From assembly GCA_029226935.1 (NCBI GenBank), contig JAQXYZ010000039.1, positions 1-52,770 of the forward strand: 52,770 nucleotides of DNA, written 5' to 3'. The notes under the pieces were generated by a model that saw nothing but the letters and a program-made list of their open reading frames with translations, was not told the origin of the DNA and ran no database searches. Numbering within the stretch: the stretch's first letter is position 1; every line of letters begins with the position of its first letter. Positions 41,338 to 50,789 of this stretch are shown in pieces. This stretch comes from Bacillota bacterium (GTDB lineage: Bacteria > Bacillota > Clostridia > Lachnospirales > Lachnospiraceae). The translations under genes and the position numbers were made by a program.

Positions 41338-43335
41338 ATGAGCGTAGCAGAAAAATATGGAAAATCTTATTTTATGCCCCCGGAGGTTACATATGACTGG
41401 GTAAAAAAGGATACAATTACCAAGGCACCCATTTGGTGCAGCGTGGATTTGAGGGACGGTAATCAGGCGTTGGTTGAGCCAATGAGTCTTGAGGAAAAAT
41501 TGGAATTTTTTAAAATGCTGGTGGAAATTGGCTTTAAGGAAATAGAGGTGGGGTTTCCGGCTGCATCCGAAACAGAATATCAATTTGTCCGTGCTCTGAT
41601 TGAACGGAACATGATACCTGAGGATGTGACAATCCAGGTTCTCACACAGGCAAGAGACCATATCATCAGAAAGACCTTTGAGGCTTTAGACGGTGCACCT
41701 TCGGCGGTTGTGCATCTCTACAACTCAACCTCTGTTGCACAGCGAGAGCAGGTATTTAAGAAATCTAAGGAAGAGGTCAAGCAGCTGGCGGTGGAGGGTG
41801 CAAAGCTTCTGAAAGAAATTGCACAGGAGACAGAGGGAAATTTTACCTTTGAATACAGCCCTGAAAGTTTTCCGGGAACGGAAGTAGATTATGCGGTGGA
41901 GGTGTGTAATGCGGTGTTGGATGTGTGGCAGCCGGATCAGAAGCATAAGGCAATCATCAATATTCCAACGACTGTCCAGATTGCAATGCCCCATGTGTTC
42001 GCGTGCCAGGTGGAGTACATTCACAAACATTTGAAATACAGGGATGCAGTAGTTTTAAGTGTGCATCCTCACAATGACAGGGGATGTGGGGTCAGTGATG
42101 CGGAATTTGGTGTGCTGGCAGGAGCAGACCGTATTGAAGGAACACTTTTTGGAAATGGAGAGAGAACCGGAAATGTGGACATTGTGACACTTGCCATGAA
42201 TATGGTCTGCCATGGCGTAGAACCGGAGCTTGATTTCAGACATATCAGTAAGGTCAGGGAAACTTATGAACTGCTTACGGGAATGCGTGTCTATGAGAGG
42301 ACTCCTTATGCGGGAGATTTGGTGTTTACTGCATTCTCCGGTTCTCATCAGGATGCTATTTCTAAGGGAATGGCATGGTGGAACGAAGGAAAAAGCGGTA
42401 AGCGCTGGGATGTACCTTATCTTCCTATTGATCCGGAGGATCTGGGAAGAGAATATGAATCTGATGTTATCAGGATCAACAGCCAGTCAGGCAAAGGAGG
42501 CATAGCCTTTATTTTGAAACAGAATTTCGGTATGTCCCTGCCGGATAAAATGAAGGAAGAAGTGGGATATCTCATGAAGGGAATTTCCGATCAGAGACAT
42601 AAAGAACTTGCACCGGATGATGTGTATCGCATTTTTGAAGATCATTATATCAATCAGAGGGAGATTTTTGATATACCGGAATGCCATTTCAGACAGATGG
42701 ATGATGGAATTGTAGCGGAGGTAACGATTGAGCAGAATAAGGAAAGACGTGTGATTGAGACCTCCGGGAATGGTCGTTTGGACGCGGTCAGCAATGCAGT
42801 AAAGCTGTATTTTGGCATTAGCTATGAACTGTCCGTCTATGAAGAGCATGCGGTATCAAGAGGATCGTCCTCCAAGGCGGCGGCATATGTCGGGATTTTA
42901 TGCAATGGTAAGACGTACTGGGGCGTGGGTGTAGACGAAGATATCATTAAAAGTTCCATTGCGGCGCTGGTTTCTGCCGGAAATAAGATGGCTCAGAGCG
43001 AGAATATCAGAGAGGGCAGAGAAGAACGAATTGTAGATATCATGCGTTATGTGCAGAACCACTACAAGGATGTGACCCTGGAGGAGCTTGCCGGAACCTT
43101 CCACCTTTCTGCACCCTATCTTTCAAAATATATTAAGGAACGTACGGGAGCAACCTTTCAGGAGACGGTAAAAAAGGTGCGGATGAAAAAGGCACGGGCG
43201 ATGCTGAAAGAAACCAATCAGACAGTGGAGAGCATTGCCGCCTGCGTAGGATATGAGACAGTGGAACACTTTAACAGACTTTTTAAAAAGATTTATGGCA
43301 TGACCCCGGTGCAGTTCAGAAGGCAGCATAAATAA
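41338..43335 (+). CDS. leuA: 2-Isopropylmalate synthase with C-terminal AraC-type DNA-binding domain
   Basis: A 665-residue protein with three parts. Residues 1 to about 400 are a DRE-TIM-type synthase that condenses acetyl-CoA and 2-oxoisovalerate, with DLRDGNQ (37-43) and the metal-binding HPHND (His243, His245). Residues about 448-555 are the LeuA allosteric dimer domain that binds leucine. Residues about 562-663 are unexpected: two helix-turn-helix units of the AraC family, one in [21 protein letters not shown] and one in [20 protein letters not shown], ending in [11 protein letters not shown]. The frame is continuous with no sign of a frameshift. Normal enzymes of this type end near residue 560. 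The ATG at 41338 follows GGAGAGGAG. Control is by the T-box upstream. The fusion may couple leucine sensing to DNA binding. Confidence 0.9.
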   Translation: MSVAEKYGKSYFMPPEVTYDWVKKDTITKAPIWCSVDLRDGNQALVEPMSLEEKLEFFKMLVEIGFKEIEVGFPAASETEYQFVRALIERNMIPEDVTIQVLTQARDHIIRKTFEALDGAPSAVVHLYNSTSVAQREQVFKKSKEEVKQLAVEGAKLLKEIAQETEGNFTFEYSPESFPGTEVDYAVEVCNAVLDVWQPDQKHKAIINIPTTVQIAMPHVFACQVEYIHKHLKYRDAVVLSVHPHNDRGCGVSDAEFGVLAGADRIEGTLFGNGERTGNVDIVTLAMNMVCHGVEPELDFRHISKVRETYELLTGMRVYERTPYAGDLVFTAFSGSHQDAISKGMAWWNEGKSGKRWDVPYLPIDPEDLGREYESDVIRINSQSGKGGIAFILKQNFGMSLPDKMKEEVGYLMKGISDQRHKELAPDDVYRIFEDHYINQREIFDIPECHFRQMDDGIVAEVTIEQNKERRVIETSGNGRLDAVSNAVKLYFGISYELSVYEEHAVSRGSSSKAAAYVGILCNGKTYWGVGVDEDIIKSSIAALVSAGNKMAQSENIREGREERIVDIMRYVQNHYKDVTLEELAGTFHLSAPYLSKYIKERTGATFQETVKKVRMKKARAMLKETNQTVESIAACVGYETVEHFNRLFKKIYGMTPVQFRRQHK

Positions 43336-43390
43336 AAAGATAAAATGAGATAATTTAACAAAATATTCCAAAAGAAAGCAATATCTGCTG

Positions 43391-43419
43391 TGTACAAAAA
43401 AGCGGGTTAGTGTTACAAT
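43391..43419 (+). promoter_or_regulatory. Predicted sigma-A promoter for nagA
   Basis: TGTACA at 43391-43396, a 17-base spacer and TACAAT at 43414-43419, about 60 bases before nagA. Confidence 0.5.
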
Positions 43420-43481
43420 GAGGACAACTTAAGCAAGATGACTCTTCACGTTGGGAATGGTTTGAAAGGAATGGTAGAAAA

Positions 43482-44633
43482 ATGATTGTTAAAAATGCAA
43501 GTGTTTTTACAGAAGAGAACCGTTTTGAAGAGAAGGACATTTATATAGCTGGAGAAGTGTTCGCTGATGATAACGGTAAAGGAGCCGGAAAGGAAGTTAT
43601 TATTGACGCAGATGGATGCTATGCAATTCCGGGTCTTACGGACATTCATTTTCATGGATGCATGGGAAGTGATTTTTGTGACGGAACGATGGAAGCAATT
43701 GACACGATGGCTGCGTATGAGGCATCTGTAGGTGTCACTACAATTGTTCCGGCGACAATGACCCTTGGCAGAGAACAGTTGTACCGTATTTGTGAGACGG
43801 CTGCAGAATATAAAACGGCACAGGAAGCCGGGGAGAAGGAAGGAAAAGCAATTTTCTGCGGCATCAATATGGAAGGACCGTTCATTTCCAGAGATAAGAT
43901 GGGAGCACAGAACCCCGCATATATCCATGCGGCGGATCAGGAATTGTTTGATACCATGCAGAAAAAGAGCGGAAATCTTATCAAACTGGTAGCAATTGCC
44001 CCGGAAACAGAGGGGGCACTGGAATTCATCCATGCGAACAGGAATAAGACGGTTTTGTCTCTGGCACATACCACGGCAGATTATGAAACGGCCATGAAGG
44101 CTTTTCATGAGGGCGCAAGTCATGTGACTCATTTATATAATGCAATGCCGCCTTTGGGGCATAGAGCACCCGGAGTAATAGGCGCAGCGGCAGATGCGGG
44201 TGCAGATGCAGAACTGATTTGTGATGGTGTACACATTCATCCCGGTACAGTGCGTGCAACTTTTAAAATGCTGGGAGATGATAAGATCATATTGATTAGT
44301 GACAGCATGATGGCAACCGGATTGAAAGATGGAGATTACAGTCTCGGAGGTCAGGACGTAAAGGTAACAGGCAATCTGGCAACATTAAAGGATGGAACCA
44401 TTGCCGGAAGTGCAACCAATCTGATGGACTGTCTGCGAAGAGTGGTTATGGACATGAAGATTCCGCTTGAAAGTGCAGTGAAATGTGCGGCGGTCAATTC
44501 GGCTAAGAGTGTGGGAATTTATGATAAGTATGGCAGTATTACCGCTGGAAAGGTAGCCAATCTGGTACTGCTCCGTAAAGAAGATTTAAGCCTGTACAAG
44601 GTAATTCTTAAAGGACAGGTACTCAATAAATAA
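43482..44633 (+). CDS. nagA: N-acetylglucosamine-6-phosphate deacetylase
   Basis: A 383-residue amidohydrolase that removes acetate from GlcNAc-6-phosphate for amino-sugar use and wall recycling. It has the DIHFHGCMG metal-binding start, NMEGPFISRDKMGAQNP, the histidines in LAHTTAD and THLYNAMPPLGHRAPG, and LISDSMMATG near the catalytic Asp. GAAAGGAATGG precedes the ATG. A 37-residue membrane protein follows after 35 bases. No nagB is present in the window. Confidence 0.94.
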   Translation: MIVKNASVFTEENRFEEKDIYIAGEVFADDNGKGAGKEVIIDADGCYAIPGLTDIHFHGCMGSDFCDGTMEAIDTMAAYEASVGVTTIVPATMTLGREQLYRICETAAEYKTAQEAGEKEGKAIFCGINMEGPFISRDKMGAQNPAYIHAADQELFDTMQKKSGNLIKLVAIAPETEGALEFIHANRNKTVLSLAHTTADYETAMKAFHEGASHVTHLYNAMPPLGHRAPGVIGAAADAGADAELICDGVHIHPGTVRATFKMLGDDKIILISDSMMATGLKDGDYSLGGQDVKVTGNLATLKDGTIAGSATNLMDCLRRVVMDMKIPLESAVKCAAVNSAKSVGIYDKYGSITAGKVANLVLLRKEDLSLYKVILKGQVLNK

Positions 44634-44668
44634 GCTGTGGGATAGAACAGAAAAGAAGGAGAGTTGGT

Positions 44669-44782
44669 ATGGAGTTTATGTTGTTAGCCGGTGGATTGCT
44701 GGTGATTATTATTGCAGTGATAGTTGCAGTAGTTTCCTCGGTGGTTTCTGCAGTGGCGGCAGATCAGGATATTGAAGATTAA
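44669..44782 (+). CDS. Small single-helix membrane protein (37 aa)
   Basis: A 37-residue ORF. MEFMLLAGGLLVIIIAVIVA begins a hydrophobic helix that continues through VVSSVVSAVAA and ends in an acidic tail DQDIED. AAGAAGGAG lies 7 bases before the ATG, and the gene follows nagA by 35 bases, so it is probably translated in the same operon. A terminator-like hairpin follows at 44806. No family was recognised. Confidence 0.6.
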   Translation: MEFMLLAGGLLVIIIAVIVAVVSSVVSAVAADQDIED

Positions 44783-44805
44783 AGAATGAAATTTAAGTTG
44801 GAGAG

Positions 44806-44830
44806 AGCAGGGCAGTTTGTCCTGCTTTTT
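44806..44830 (+). terminator. Terminator after the nagA operon
   Basis: AGCAGG and CCTGCT pair around a nine-base loop, followed by five T. Confidence 0.7.
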
Positions 44831-44934
44831 CATAGGTAATTTTGCTGAAATCCGGAGAGAAAAATATTTGATTTATGAAATAGTGGAAAAAAATGTTATT
44901 ATTTGATAAAATATAAATGTTAATGGGGATTAAC

Positions 44935-47031
44935 ATGAAAGCTAGACAGTGGGAGGTATATGAATTGGAGAAAAAACTAAAAAAGAAGAAGGCGGAAAGA
45001 AATCCTATCCCGATATGGCGACGCATTCAATTTAGAATGATTACGGCTTTTTTACTGCCGGTTATTTTTATTGTGATTTTGGGTGTCGTTTCTTATCAGA
45101 AAGCATCCGGTCAGATTGTTGCCAGTTATGAAACCTCGGTTAATCAGACTATGAGCATGATGAATCAGTATCTGACGCTGGCTTTTGATACGGTTCAGAC
45201 AAATTATAAAGAGTATCTGAAGGAAGACACGTTGTTGCAGTTTTATAAAGGGCTTTTGGATACTGACAAAACAAAACACTCTTATGTGCCTAAAGAGTAT
45301 AGGGACACATTGGGACATGCGGTAACGGCAGATGCCCTGATATCAAATGTTTACTTTTTATCAGACAAACAGGCATCCATTACCACATCACAATCCGCGG
45401 AGGAAAAGCTGTACAGCGCTTTTATGGAGACACCTCAGGGACAGATGGTTTCGGAGGATCAATATAAATTTTTCCTTTTTGGAAATCAAAGTGCCATTGA
45501 CGAAAAGCTGAGAACTGACAGCAGTAAATATGGTGCAAGAATGGCAAGATATTTTAACGGAACTCAGGCAGTTATGATTGTGGATATCAGCAGGGATGTG
45601 ATAGAGAGCACATTATCTTCTTTGGATGTAGGCGAGGGAAGCATTGTTGGATTTGTAACCTGTGATCAGACAGAATTTCTGTCTTCTTTATCAGCTGTGC
45701 CGGATGGAACTGCTTTTATCGGAAAGACCTATGTGGATGAGGCTTTTCAGACAGAAGAAACCAGCGGGTTTTCCTATGTTGAGGACGGCAGATATCTGTT
45801 TCTGTATTCGAAGATGGACAGCCGCAACGCAATGATTTGTGCGTTGATCCCAACAGAAACAATTATAGGGCAGACTGCAGACATCAAGAGGGTTTCCTAT
45901 GTACTTGTAGCAGTTGCCAGTCTGGTTGCGATTATTCTTGGCTCCATCATGGCAGGGCAATATGGCGGTTCTATTTATTATATGATACGGAAGCTGAAGA
46001 AGGTTTCAGAGGGAGATCTTACAATAGAACTTAAATCAAAGCGCAAGGATGAATTTAAACTGCTTGCAGAGGGAATCACTGATATGATTGCCCACATGAA
46101 GAAGCTGGTTATAGGACTAAAAGATGTTAACGGAGAATTGAACAGTGCCGTAGGCGGAATGTCAGCGGCTTCTGAAAGTTTCCTGAAATCATCCAGAGAA
46201 ATCCAGACAGAGATATCGGAAATGAAACAGGGAATGGGAAGGCTGGATGATGGATCAGAGGATTGCATGATGCGTATGGATACTCTGTCGGGGCGAATAG
46301 GAGAAGTTGCAGATAATTCTGAGCAGATCAGTATTCTCGCCCAAGGCGCAAATCAGGTCATTGAGACAGGAATAGATACTGTGGCACAGCTGAAAGAAAG
46401 CACAGGCTCCACAATTACAATTACTTCGAATATTATTGAGGCAATTGAAAATCTGGCAGAAAAGTCCAAGTCGATTGGAACAATTATTGAAGCCATCAAC
46501 GAAATTGCAGAACAGACGAATCTGTTGTCATTAAATGCATCTATCGAGGCGGCGAGGGCAGGAAATGCAGGTAAAGGCTTTGCAGTGGTCGCAACAGAAA
46601 TCAAGAAACTGTCAGATGAATCCATTCGCTCGGCGGGGCAGATTGCACAGATTGTAGATGAGATTGAGAAGAATACAAAGGAAGCTTCCGAGGTTGCAAA
46701 GCAGGCAGAGGGTGTAGTGGATGAACAGCAGCAGGCGGTGGCACTTACCACAAATTCCTTCGATCAAATCGGAAAACAGGTTTCAGAACTGCTGGCGGCA
46801 CTTAAACTGATTAATGCGAATGTAAGTAATATGGAAGATGACCGTAATGAGACACTTTCGGCAATCTCAACGATTTCGGCAGTATCCGCACAGACTGCGG
46901 CTGGTTCTGAAAATGTTTACAGCACTGCAAAACAGCAGTTGTCCTCTGTAGAAGAGCTGGATAGAGCAGCCGGAATTCTTGAAAAGAGGGCAAAGGAATT
47001 GTCAGAGCTGTTAGAGGTATTTAAAGTTTAG
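44935..47031 (+). CDS. Methyl-accepting chemotaxis protein
   Basis: A chemoreceptor of about 698 residues. An N-terminal Lys/Arg-rich segment precedes helix 1 ([20 protein letters not shown]). An extracellular sensor of about 270 residues follows, then helix 2 ([19 protein letters not shown]), a HAMP domain and a long signalling coiled coil with the conserved tip [23 protein letters not shown]...[12 protein letters not shown]. Such receptors control CheA and motility, although no che or flagellar genes are in the window. The ATG at 44935 has GGGGAT 8 bases upstream; 44917 and 44923 are alternatives. The ligand is unknown. Confidence 0.93.
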   Translation: MKARQWEVYELEKKLKKKKAERNPIPIWRRIQFRMITAFLLPVIFIVILGVVSYQKASGQIVASYETSVNQTMSMMNQYLTLAFDTVQTNYKEYLKEDTLLQFYKGLLDTDKTKHSYVPKEYRDTLGHAVTADALISNVYFLSDKQASITTSQSAEEKLYSAFMETPQGQMVSEDQYKFFLFGNQSAIDEKLRTDSSKYGARMARYFNGTQAVMIVDISRDVIESTLSSLDVGEGSIVGFVTCDQTEFLSSLSAVPDGTAFIGKTYVDEAFQTEETSGFSYVEDGRYLFLYSKMDSRNAMICALIPTETIIGQTADIKRVSYVLVAVASLVAIILGSIMAGQYGGSIYYMIRKLKKVSEGDLTIELKSKRKDEFKLLAEGITDMIAHMKKLVIGLKDVNGELNSAVGGMSAASESFLKSSREIQTEISEMKQGMGRLDDGSEDCMMRMDTLSGRIGEVADNSEQISILAQGANQVIETGIDTVAQLKESTGSTITITSNIIEAIENLAEKSKSIGTIIEAINEIAEQTNLLSLNASIEAARAGNAGKGFAVVATEIKKLSDESIRSAGQIAQIVDEIEKNTKEASEVAKQAEGVVDEQQQAVALTTNSFDQIGKQVSELLAALKLINANVSNMEDDRNETLSAISTISAVSAQTAAGSENVYSTAKQQLSSVEELDRAAGILEKRAKELSELLEVFKV

Positions 47032-47056
47032 ACTGATTTTTTTACAGGATAGCAGG

Positions 47057-47095
47057 AAGGCATCGGTTGACATAATTTGTCGACAGATGCCTTTT
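47057..47095 (+). terminator. Terminator after the chemoreceptor gene
   Basis: AAGGCATC and GATGCCTT pair, with an inner GTTGAC/GTCGAC stem, followed by four T. Confidence 0.8.
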
Positions 47096-47228
47096 GTGGT
47101 GGATAGAAGAATAGTTTGAGACAAAAGTTTAGAAAATATTTATATTCATTTATTTTACGTTTATTGATTTATGGTATAGAAAGAAGTAGGATATAATACA
47201 GAATAAAGAACCGAAGGGTGTGACTGTG

Positions 47229-47621
47229 ATGAAAGAAAAATTGTATCGTTTTATGCAGGGAAGATATGGAAATGATCAGTTGAATCGTTTCCTGATGGTG
47301 CTGGTTCTTGTCTGTTTTGTGTTTTCCCTGTTTGGATTAAAAATGCTGTATGTGCTGGGAATAGCGCTTTTAGTGTATGCATATTTTAGGATGTTTTCCA
47401 AAAATATCTATAAACGAAGTCAGGAAAACTCCGTTTATCTTAAATATGAGTACAAAGTAAGACAGTGGTTTGCAACTCTTAAAAGAGATATGAATCAGAG
47501 AAAGACACATCATATTTACAGATGTCCATCCTGCAGACAGAAGATAAGAATCCCAAAGGGCAAAGGAAAAATTGAAATCAGATGCCCGAAATGTGGTCAG
47601 ACCTTTATCAAGAAGAGTTGA
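47229..47621 (+). CDS. Small membrane protein with C-terminal zinc ribbon
   Basis: A 130-residue protein. Two short hydrophobic segments (about 17-57) are followed by a basic stretch and a zinc ribbon near the C-terminus, CPSCRQKIRIPKG...IRCPKCGQTF, with two CxxC pairs. I recognise no named family. AAGGG lies about 10 bases before the ATG at 47229; GTG 47220 is an alternative. DUF5685 and J-domain genes follow in the same direction, 23 bases and 2 bases apart. Confidence 0.7.
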   Translation: MKEKLYRFMQGRYGNDQLNRFLMVLVLVCFVFSLFGLKMLYVLGIALLVYAYFRMFSKNIYKRSQENSVYLKYEYKVRQWFATLKRDMNQRKTHHIYRCPSCRQKIRIPKGKGKIEIRCPKCGQTFIKKS

Positions 47622-47644
47622 GAAATATCGGGCAGGAGAGTGTT

Positions 47645-48481
47645 ATGTTTGGATACATTATTATTAATAAAGGGGATATGAAATTCAAGGAATTTGATAT
47701 TTATCATTCCTATTATTGCGGACTTTGCCAGGAATTGAAGAACAAATACGGTAAATTGGGGCAGATTGGTCTTTCCTATGACATGACTTTTCTTGTGATG
47801 CTGCTCAGCAGCCTTTATGAACCGGAGACAGAACTTACGACAACAAAGTGCATTGCCCATCCGTTTGAAAAGCATCCGGTAAGAACCAATGAATTTTCTT
47901 CATATGGTGCTGATTTGAATTTGCTTTTTACTTATTACAAGTGTCTGGATGACTGGAATGACGAACATAAAATTACCAGTCTGACCTATGGAAAAGCTCT
48001 CAAAAGAGCACATCGGAAGGTATGCGCTGCTTACCGGGAAAAGGTCAGAAAGATTGATTCACTTATGAGAGAGCTCTCACAGCAGGAAAAGAAGCAAAAT
48101 CAGGATGTCGACCACATGGCAGGGTTGTTTGGCGAGATTATGGGTGAAATCATGGCACCCAGAAATGATGAATGGCAGGACAATTTAAGAGCAATGGGAT
48201 TTTATCTGGGTAAATTTATCTATCTTCTTGATGCATATGAGGATGTGGAGGAAGATGTGAAAGAGAATAGATATAATCCATTGAAAAAGAGGTTTGATGA
48301 TCCGGACTTTGAGGAAGAGACGAAAACGATTTTAACAATGTTTATGGCAGAGTGCTGCAGGGAGTTTGAAAAACTTCCTATTATTGAAAATGTAGAAATT
48401 CTGAGAAACATTCTTTATTCTGGTGTTTGGTACCGGTATGAGGTTGTAAGACAAAGGCGTGAAAAGGAGCAGAAAGAGTAA
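47645..48481 (+). CDS. DUF5685 family protein
   Basis: A 278-residue soluble protein. The N-terminal stretch [36 protein letters not shown] carries a C-x-x-C and is the DUF5685 signature; the rest is helical with [18 protein letters not shown] near residue 200. No function is proven for the family. AGGAG precedes the ATG at 47645, and a J-domain gene follows by 2 bases. This pairing suggests an accessory or folding role, which is inference. Confidence 0.78.
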   Translation: MFGYIIINKGDMKFKEFDIYHSYYCGLCQELKNKYGKLGQIGLSYDMTFLVMLLSSLYEPETELTTTKCIAHPFEKHPVRTNEFSSYGADLNLLFTYYKCLDDWNDEHKITSLTYGKALKRAHRKVCAAYREKVRKIDSLMRELSQQEKKQNQDVDHMAGLFGEIMGEIMAPRNDEWQDNLRAMGFYLGKFIYLLDAYEDVEEDVKENRYNPLKKRFDDPDFEEETKTILTMFMAECCREFEKLPIIENVEILRNILYSGVWYRYEVVRQRREKEQKE

Positions 48482-48483
48482 AA

Positions 48484-49182
48484 ATGCGTGATCCATATGA
48501 GGTTCTTGGCGTTTCCAGAAGCGCTACGGAGGAAGAGATAAAAAAGGCATATAAGATGCTGAGCAGGAAATATCATCCCGATGCCAATATTAATAATCCC
48601 CATAAAGAAGAGGCAGAGGATAAGTTTAAGGAAATTCAACAGGCATATCAGCAAATCATGAAGGAACGTACGGAAGGATGCAGCTACCAGAATACCGGTT
48701 ATGGGAATTATGGCGGCTTTGGATCGGGTTACGGGAATACCGGATACGGTAGCAGTGGGTTTGGTGATTCCGGAACAGGTTATGAGGAAGACGGACATCT
48801 TCGGGCGGCAGGAAATTATGTGCGGAACGGATATTATAAAGAAGCACGGACGGTACTTGACAGTATGGAAGAGAGCAGCCGCTCTGCCAGATGGTATTAC
48901 TACAGTGCATTGGCGCATGCAGGGCTTGGAAATCAGGTTGCCGCATTGGAGCATGCAAGGAGGGCTGCAACCTTAGAACCCGGAAATATGGACTATAATC
49001 AGCTGGTATATCAGTTTGAAAATGGGGGAACATGGTATCGGCAGAGGCAATACACTTACAGTCAGCCATATTCGGGAGGAAATGGATTATGCCTTAAACT
49101 TTGCCTTGCAAATCTGATATGCAATCTTTGCTGCGGCGGTGGCGGACTTTGCTGTGGAGGAGTTCCGTATTACAGATATTAG
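48484..49182 (+). CDS. J-domain protein with Gly-rich linker and Cys-rich tail
   Basis: A 232-residue protein. The N-terminal J-domain has [21 protein letters not shown] and the HPD motif in [11 protein letters not shown], for stimulating a DnaK ATPase. A Gly/Tyr-rich linker ([20 protein letters not shown]) follows, then two TPR-like helices with residues for about 60 positions, and a Cys-rich tail with [15 protein letters not shown] and GLCCGG. It is not canonical DnaJ, which has a zinc-finger domain with four CxxCxGxG repeats. It is coupled to the DUF5685 gene. Confidence 0.83.
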   Translation: MRDPYEVLGVSRSATEEEIKKAYKMLSRKYHPDANINNPHKEEAEDKFKEIQQAYQQIMKERTEGCSYQNTGYGNYGGFGSGYGNTGYGSSGFGDSGTGYEEDGHLRAAGNYVRNGYYKEARTVLDSMEESSRSARWYYYSALAHAGLGNQVAALEHARRAATLEPGNMDYNQLVYQFENGGTWYRQRQYTYSQPYSGGNGLCLKLCLANLICNLCCGGGGLCCGGVPYYRY

Positions 49183-49254
49183 TTTGATAAAAAACTATAT
49201 ATAGCACTTGAACGGACGAAAATTCAAAATTAAATGAATTTAACTTGCTACCCC

Positions 49255-49283
49255 TTGACAAAGACAGAAGAATATAATAGAAT
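49255..49283 (+). promoter_or_regulatory. Predicted sigma-A promoter for tRNA-Arg
   Basis: A perfect TTGACA at 49255-49260, a 17-base spacer and TAGAAT at 49278-49283, 30 bases before the tRNA. Confidence 0.7.
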
Positions 49284-49312
49284 AACTGTTGTTGCAAAGA
49301 AGGTCAACGAAT

Positions 49313-49386
49313 GTGCGCTTAGCTCAGCTGGATAGAGCGTTTGGCTACGGACCAAAAGGTCGGGGGTTCGAATCCTCTAGCGCACG
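49313..49386 (+). tRNA. tRNA-Arg (ACG)
   Basis: The acceptor arms GTGCGCT and AGCGCAC pair fully. The D arm GCTC/GAGC, anticodon stem TTTGG/CCAAA with loop CTACGGA, and a T arm with TTCGAAT are all present. The anticodon ACG (A34 read as inosine) decodes CGU, CGC and CGA. The CCA end is not encoded. It has its own promoter and a terminator at 49419. Confidence 0.95.
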
Positions 49387-49418
49387 CTTTGGTGCGTATG
49401 AGCACGTTGATAAGTGAG

Positions 49419-49453
49419 GCGGAAATGCTTAAAGTAGCGTTTCCGCTTTATTT
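49419..49453 (+). terminator. Terminator after tRNA-Arg
   Basis: GCGGAAA-TGC pairs with GCG-TTTCCGC around a small loop, followed by a T-rich stretch (TTTATTT). Confidence 0.6.
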
Positions 49454-49492
49454 AAATATTTAAAAAAGAGCAAAAGAAGAAAGGTGTATGTT

Positions 49493-49909
49493 ATGAAGGG
49501 ATTAATCAAGGAATTTAAAGAATTTATTTCAAGGGGCAATGTGATGGATATGGCAGTCGGTGTTATCATTGGCGGCGCATTTACAGCAATTGTAAATTCT
49601 CTGGTCAATGATGTTATGATGCCCCTTCTGTCCCTGATTACAGGTGGATTTGATTTTACATCAATGTGTATTGTGCTGGGAGAGGGAGAAGGTGCCGCAA
49701 CATTGAATTATGGCGCTTTTATTGCCGCGGTCATTAATTTCCTTTTGATTGCGCTTGTCATTTTTCTTTTAATTAAGATCATTAATAAGATAGCAAAAAG
49801 GAAAAAGGAAGAGACTTTGGCACCTGTAACTACCAAGGTGTGTCCCTTCTGCAAGGAGGAGGTTGCAATTGATGCAACCAGATGTCCTCATTGTACATCG
49901 GAATTGTAA
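49493..49909 (+). CDS. mscL: Large-conductance mechanosensitive channel with C-terminal zinc ribbon
   Basis: A 138-residue channel that opens under hypo-osmotic membrane tension. The N-terminus KEFKEFISRGNVMDMAVGVIIGGAF, the pore helix, NDVMMPLLSLITGG and the second helix YGAFIAAVINFLLIALVIFLLIK are all MscL hallmarks. The C-terminal helix is followed by CPFC...CPHC (CxxC-x12-CxxC), a likely zinc ribbon absent from classical MscL. The ATG at 49493 follows AGAAAGG. The kinase gene begins 2 bases after the stop. Confidence 0.92.
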   Translation: MKGLIKEFKEFISRGNVMDMAVGVIIGGAFTAIVNSLVNDVMMPLLSLITGGFDFTSMCIVLGEGEGAATLNYGAFIAAVINFLLIALVIFLLIKIINKIAKRKKEETLAPVTTKVCPFCKEEVAIDATRCPHCTSEL

Positions 49910-49911
49910 AG

Positions 49912-50754
49912 ATGAGTGATCAAATGGGAAAAAGCTTACAGAAAAAAATTGTAGCAATCAATGATCTGACCGGTTTTGGAAGGTGCGCTCTCACCGTCGC
50001 CATACCGGTTATTTCTCATATGAAGATACAATGCTGTCCGGTTCCAACTTCTATTTTGTCCAATCATACAGGATATTCAGAGTATTTCTTTGATGATTAC
50101 ACAGCAAAGCTCCCTAAATATCTTGCTATGTGGAAAAAGCTGGATCTGAAGTTTGAAGGGATTATGTCCGGTTTTTTGGGATCTAAGGAACAGATTGATA
50201 TTGTGCGGGCTTTTATTAAGCAGTTTCAAAGAGAAGAGACCGTTGTGGTAATTGATCCTGTTATGGGGGATCACGGCAAAATAGCAGGAACCTATACAGA
50301 AGAAATGTGTATGGAAATGCGAAAACTGGTTTCCTGTGCGGATATCATTACTCCCAATCTTACCGAAGCCTGCAAGCTGACCGACACGCCTTATAGGGAA
50401 AAAGGCTGGAAACGGACTGAACTTGAGACTATGGCTGAAAAATTACGGGCAATGGGACCTGAAAAGATTGTGATTACCGGAATTGTGCAGGGAGAGTTCA
50501 TTGCCAATTATATGTATCAGGATGGAGAAAAGCCAATGATGCTCAGAACCCATCGAGTGGGATGTGAACGCTGTGGAACGGGAGATTTGTTTGCGGCAAT
50601 TATTGCAGCAGATGCCGTGAACGGAGTTTCGTTTGCTACATCTGTAAGAAAGGCCTCTCTTTTTGTAAAAAAGTGTATGATAAAATCTATGGAATTTGGA
50701 ATAGAGGAAAAGAATGGAGTATGTTTTGAAGAAATCCTGCATTTATTAAAGTAG
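49912..50754 (+). CDS. Pyridoxamine/pyridoxal kinase-like PfkB-fold enzyme
   Basis: A 280-residue kinase that would make pyridoxal phosphate by salvage. The N-terminal KKIVAINDLTGFGRCALTVAIPVI resembles pyridoxamine kinase PdxY, and VVVIDPVMGDHGK, ITPNLTEACKLTD and the GCERCGTGDLFAA motif give the ATP site and the catalytic Asp. The ATG at 49912 lies 2 bases after mscL; ATG 49924 is an alternative. Cardiolipin synthase follows by 35 bases. Other B6- or hydroxymethylpyrimidine-type kinases share the fold. Confidence 0.83.
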   Translation: MSDQMGKSLQKKIVAINDLTGFGRCALTVAIPVISHMKIQCCPVPTSILSNHTGYSEYFFDDYTAKLPKYLAMWKKLDLKFEGIMSGFLGSKEQIDIVRAFIKQFQREETVVVIDPVMGDHGKIAGTYTEEMCMEMRKLVSCADIITPNLTEACKLTDTPYREKGWKRTELETMAEKLRAMGPEKIVITGIVQGEFIANYMYQDGEKPMMLRTHRVGCERCGTGDLFAAIIAADAVNGVSFATSVRKASLFVKKCMIKSMEFGIEEKNGVCFEEILHLLK

Positions 50755-50789
50755 ACTGGTTTCCGTAATGGAGTATCAGGGAGGGGAAA

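Noticed and set aside
47582-47644. Longer start for the DUF5685 gene
   Set aside because: The extension overlaps the zinc-ribbon gene; the ATG at 47645 has AGGAG and the family N-terminus.
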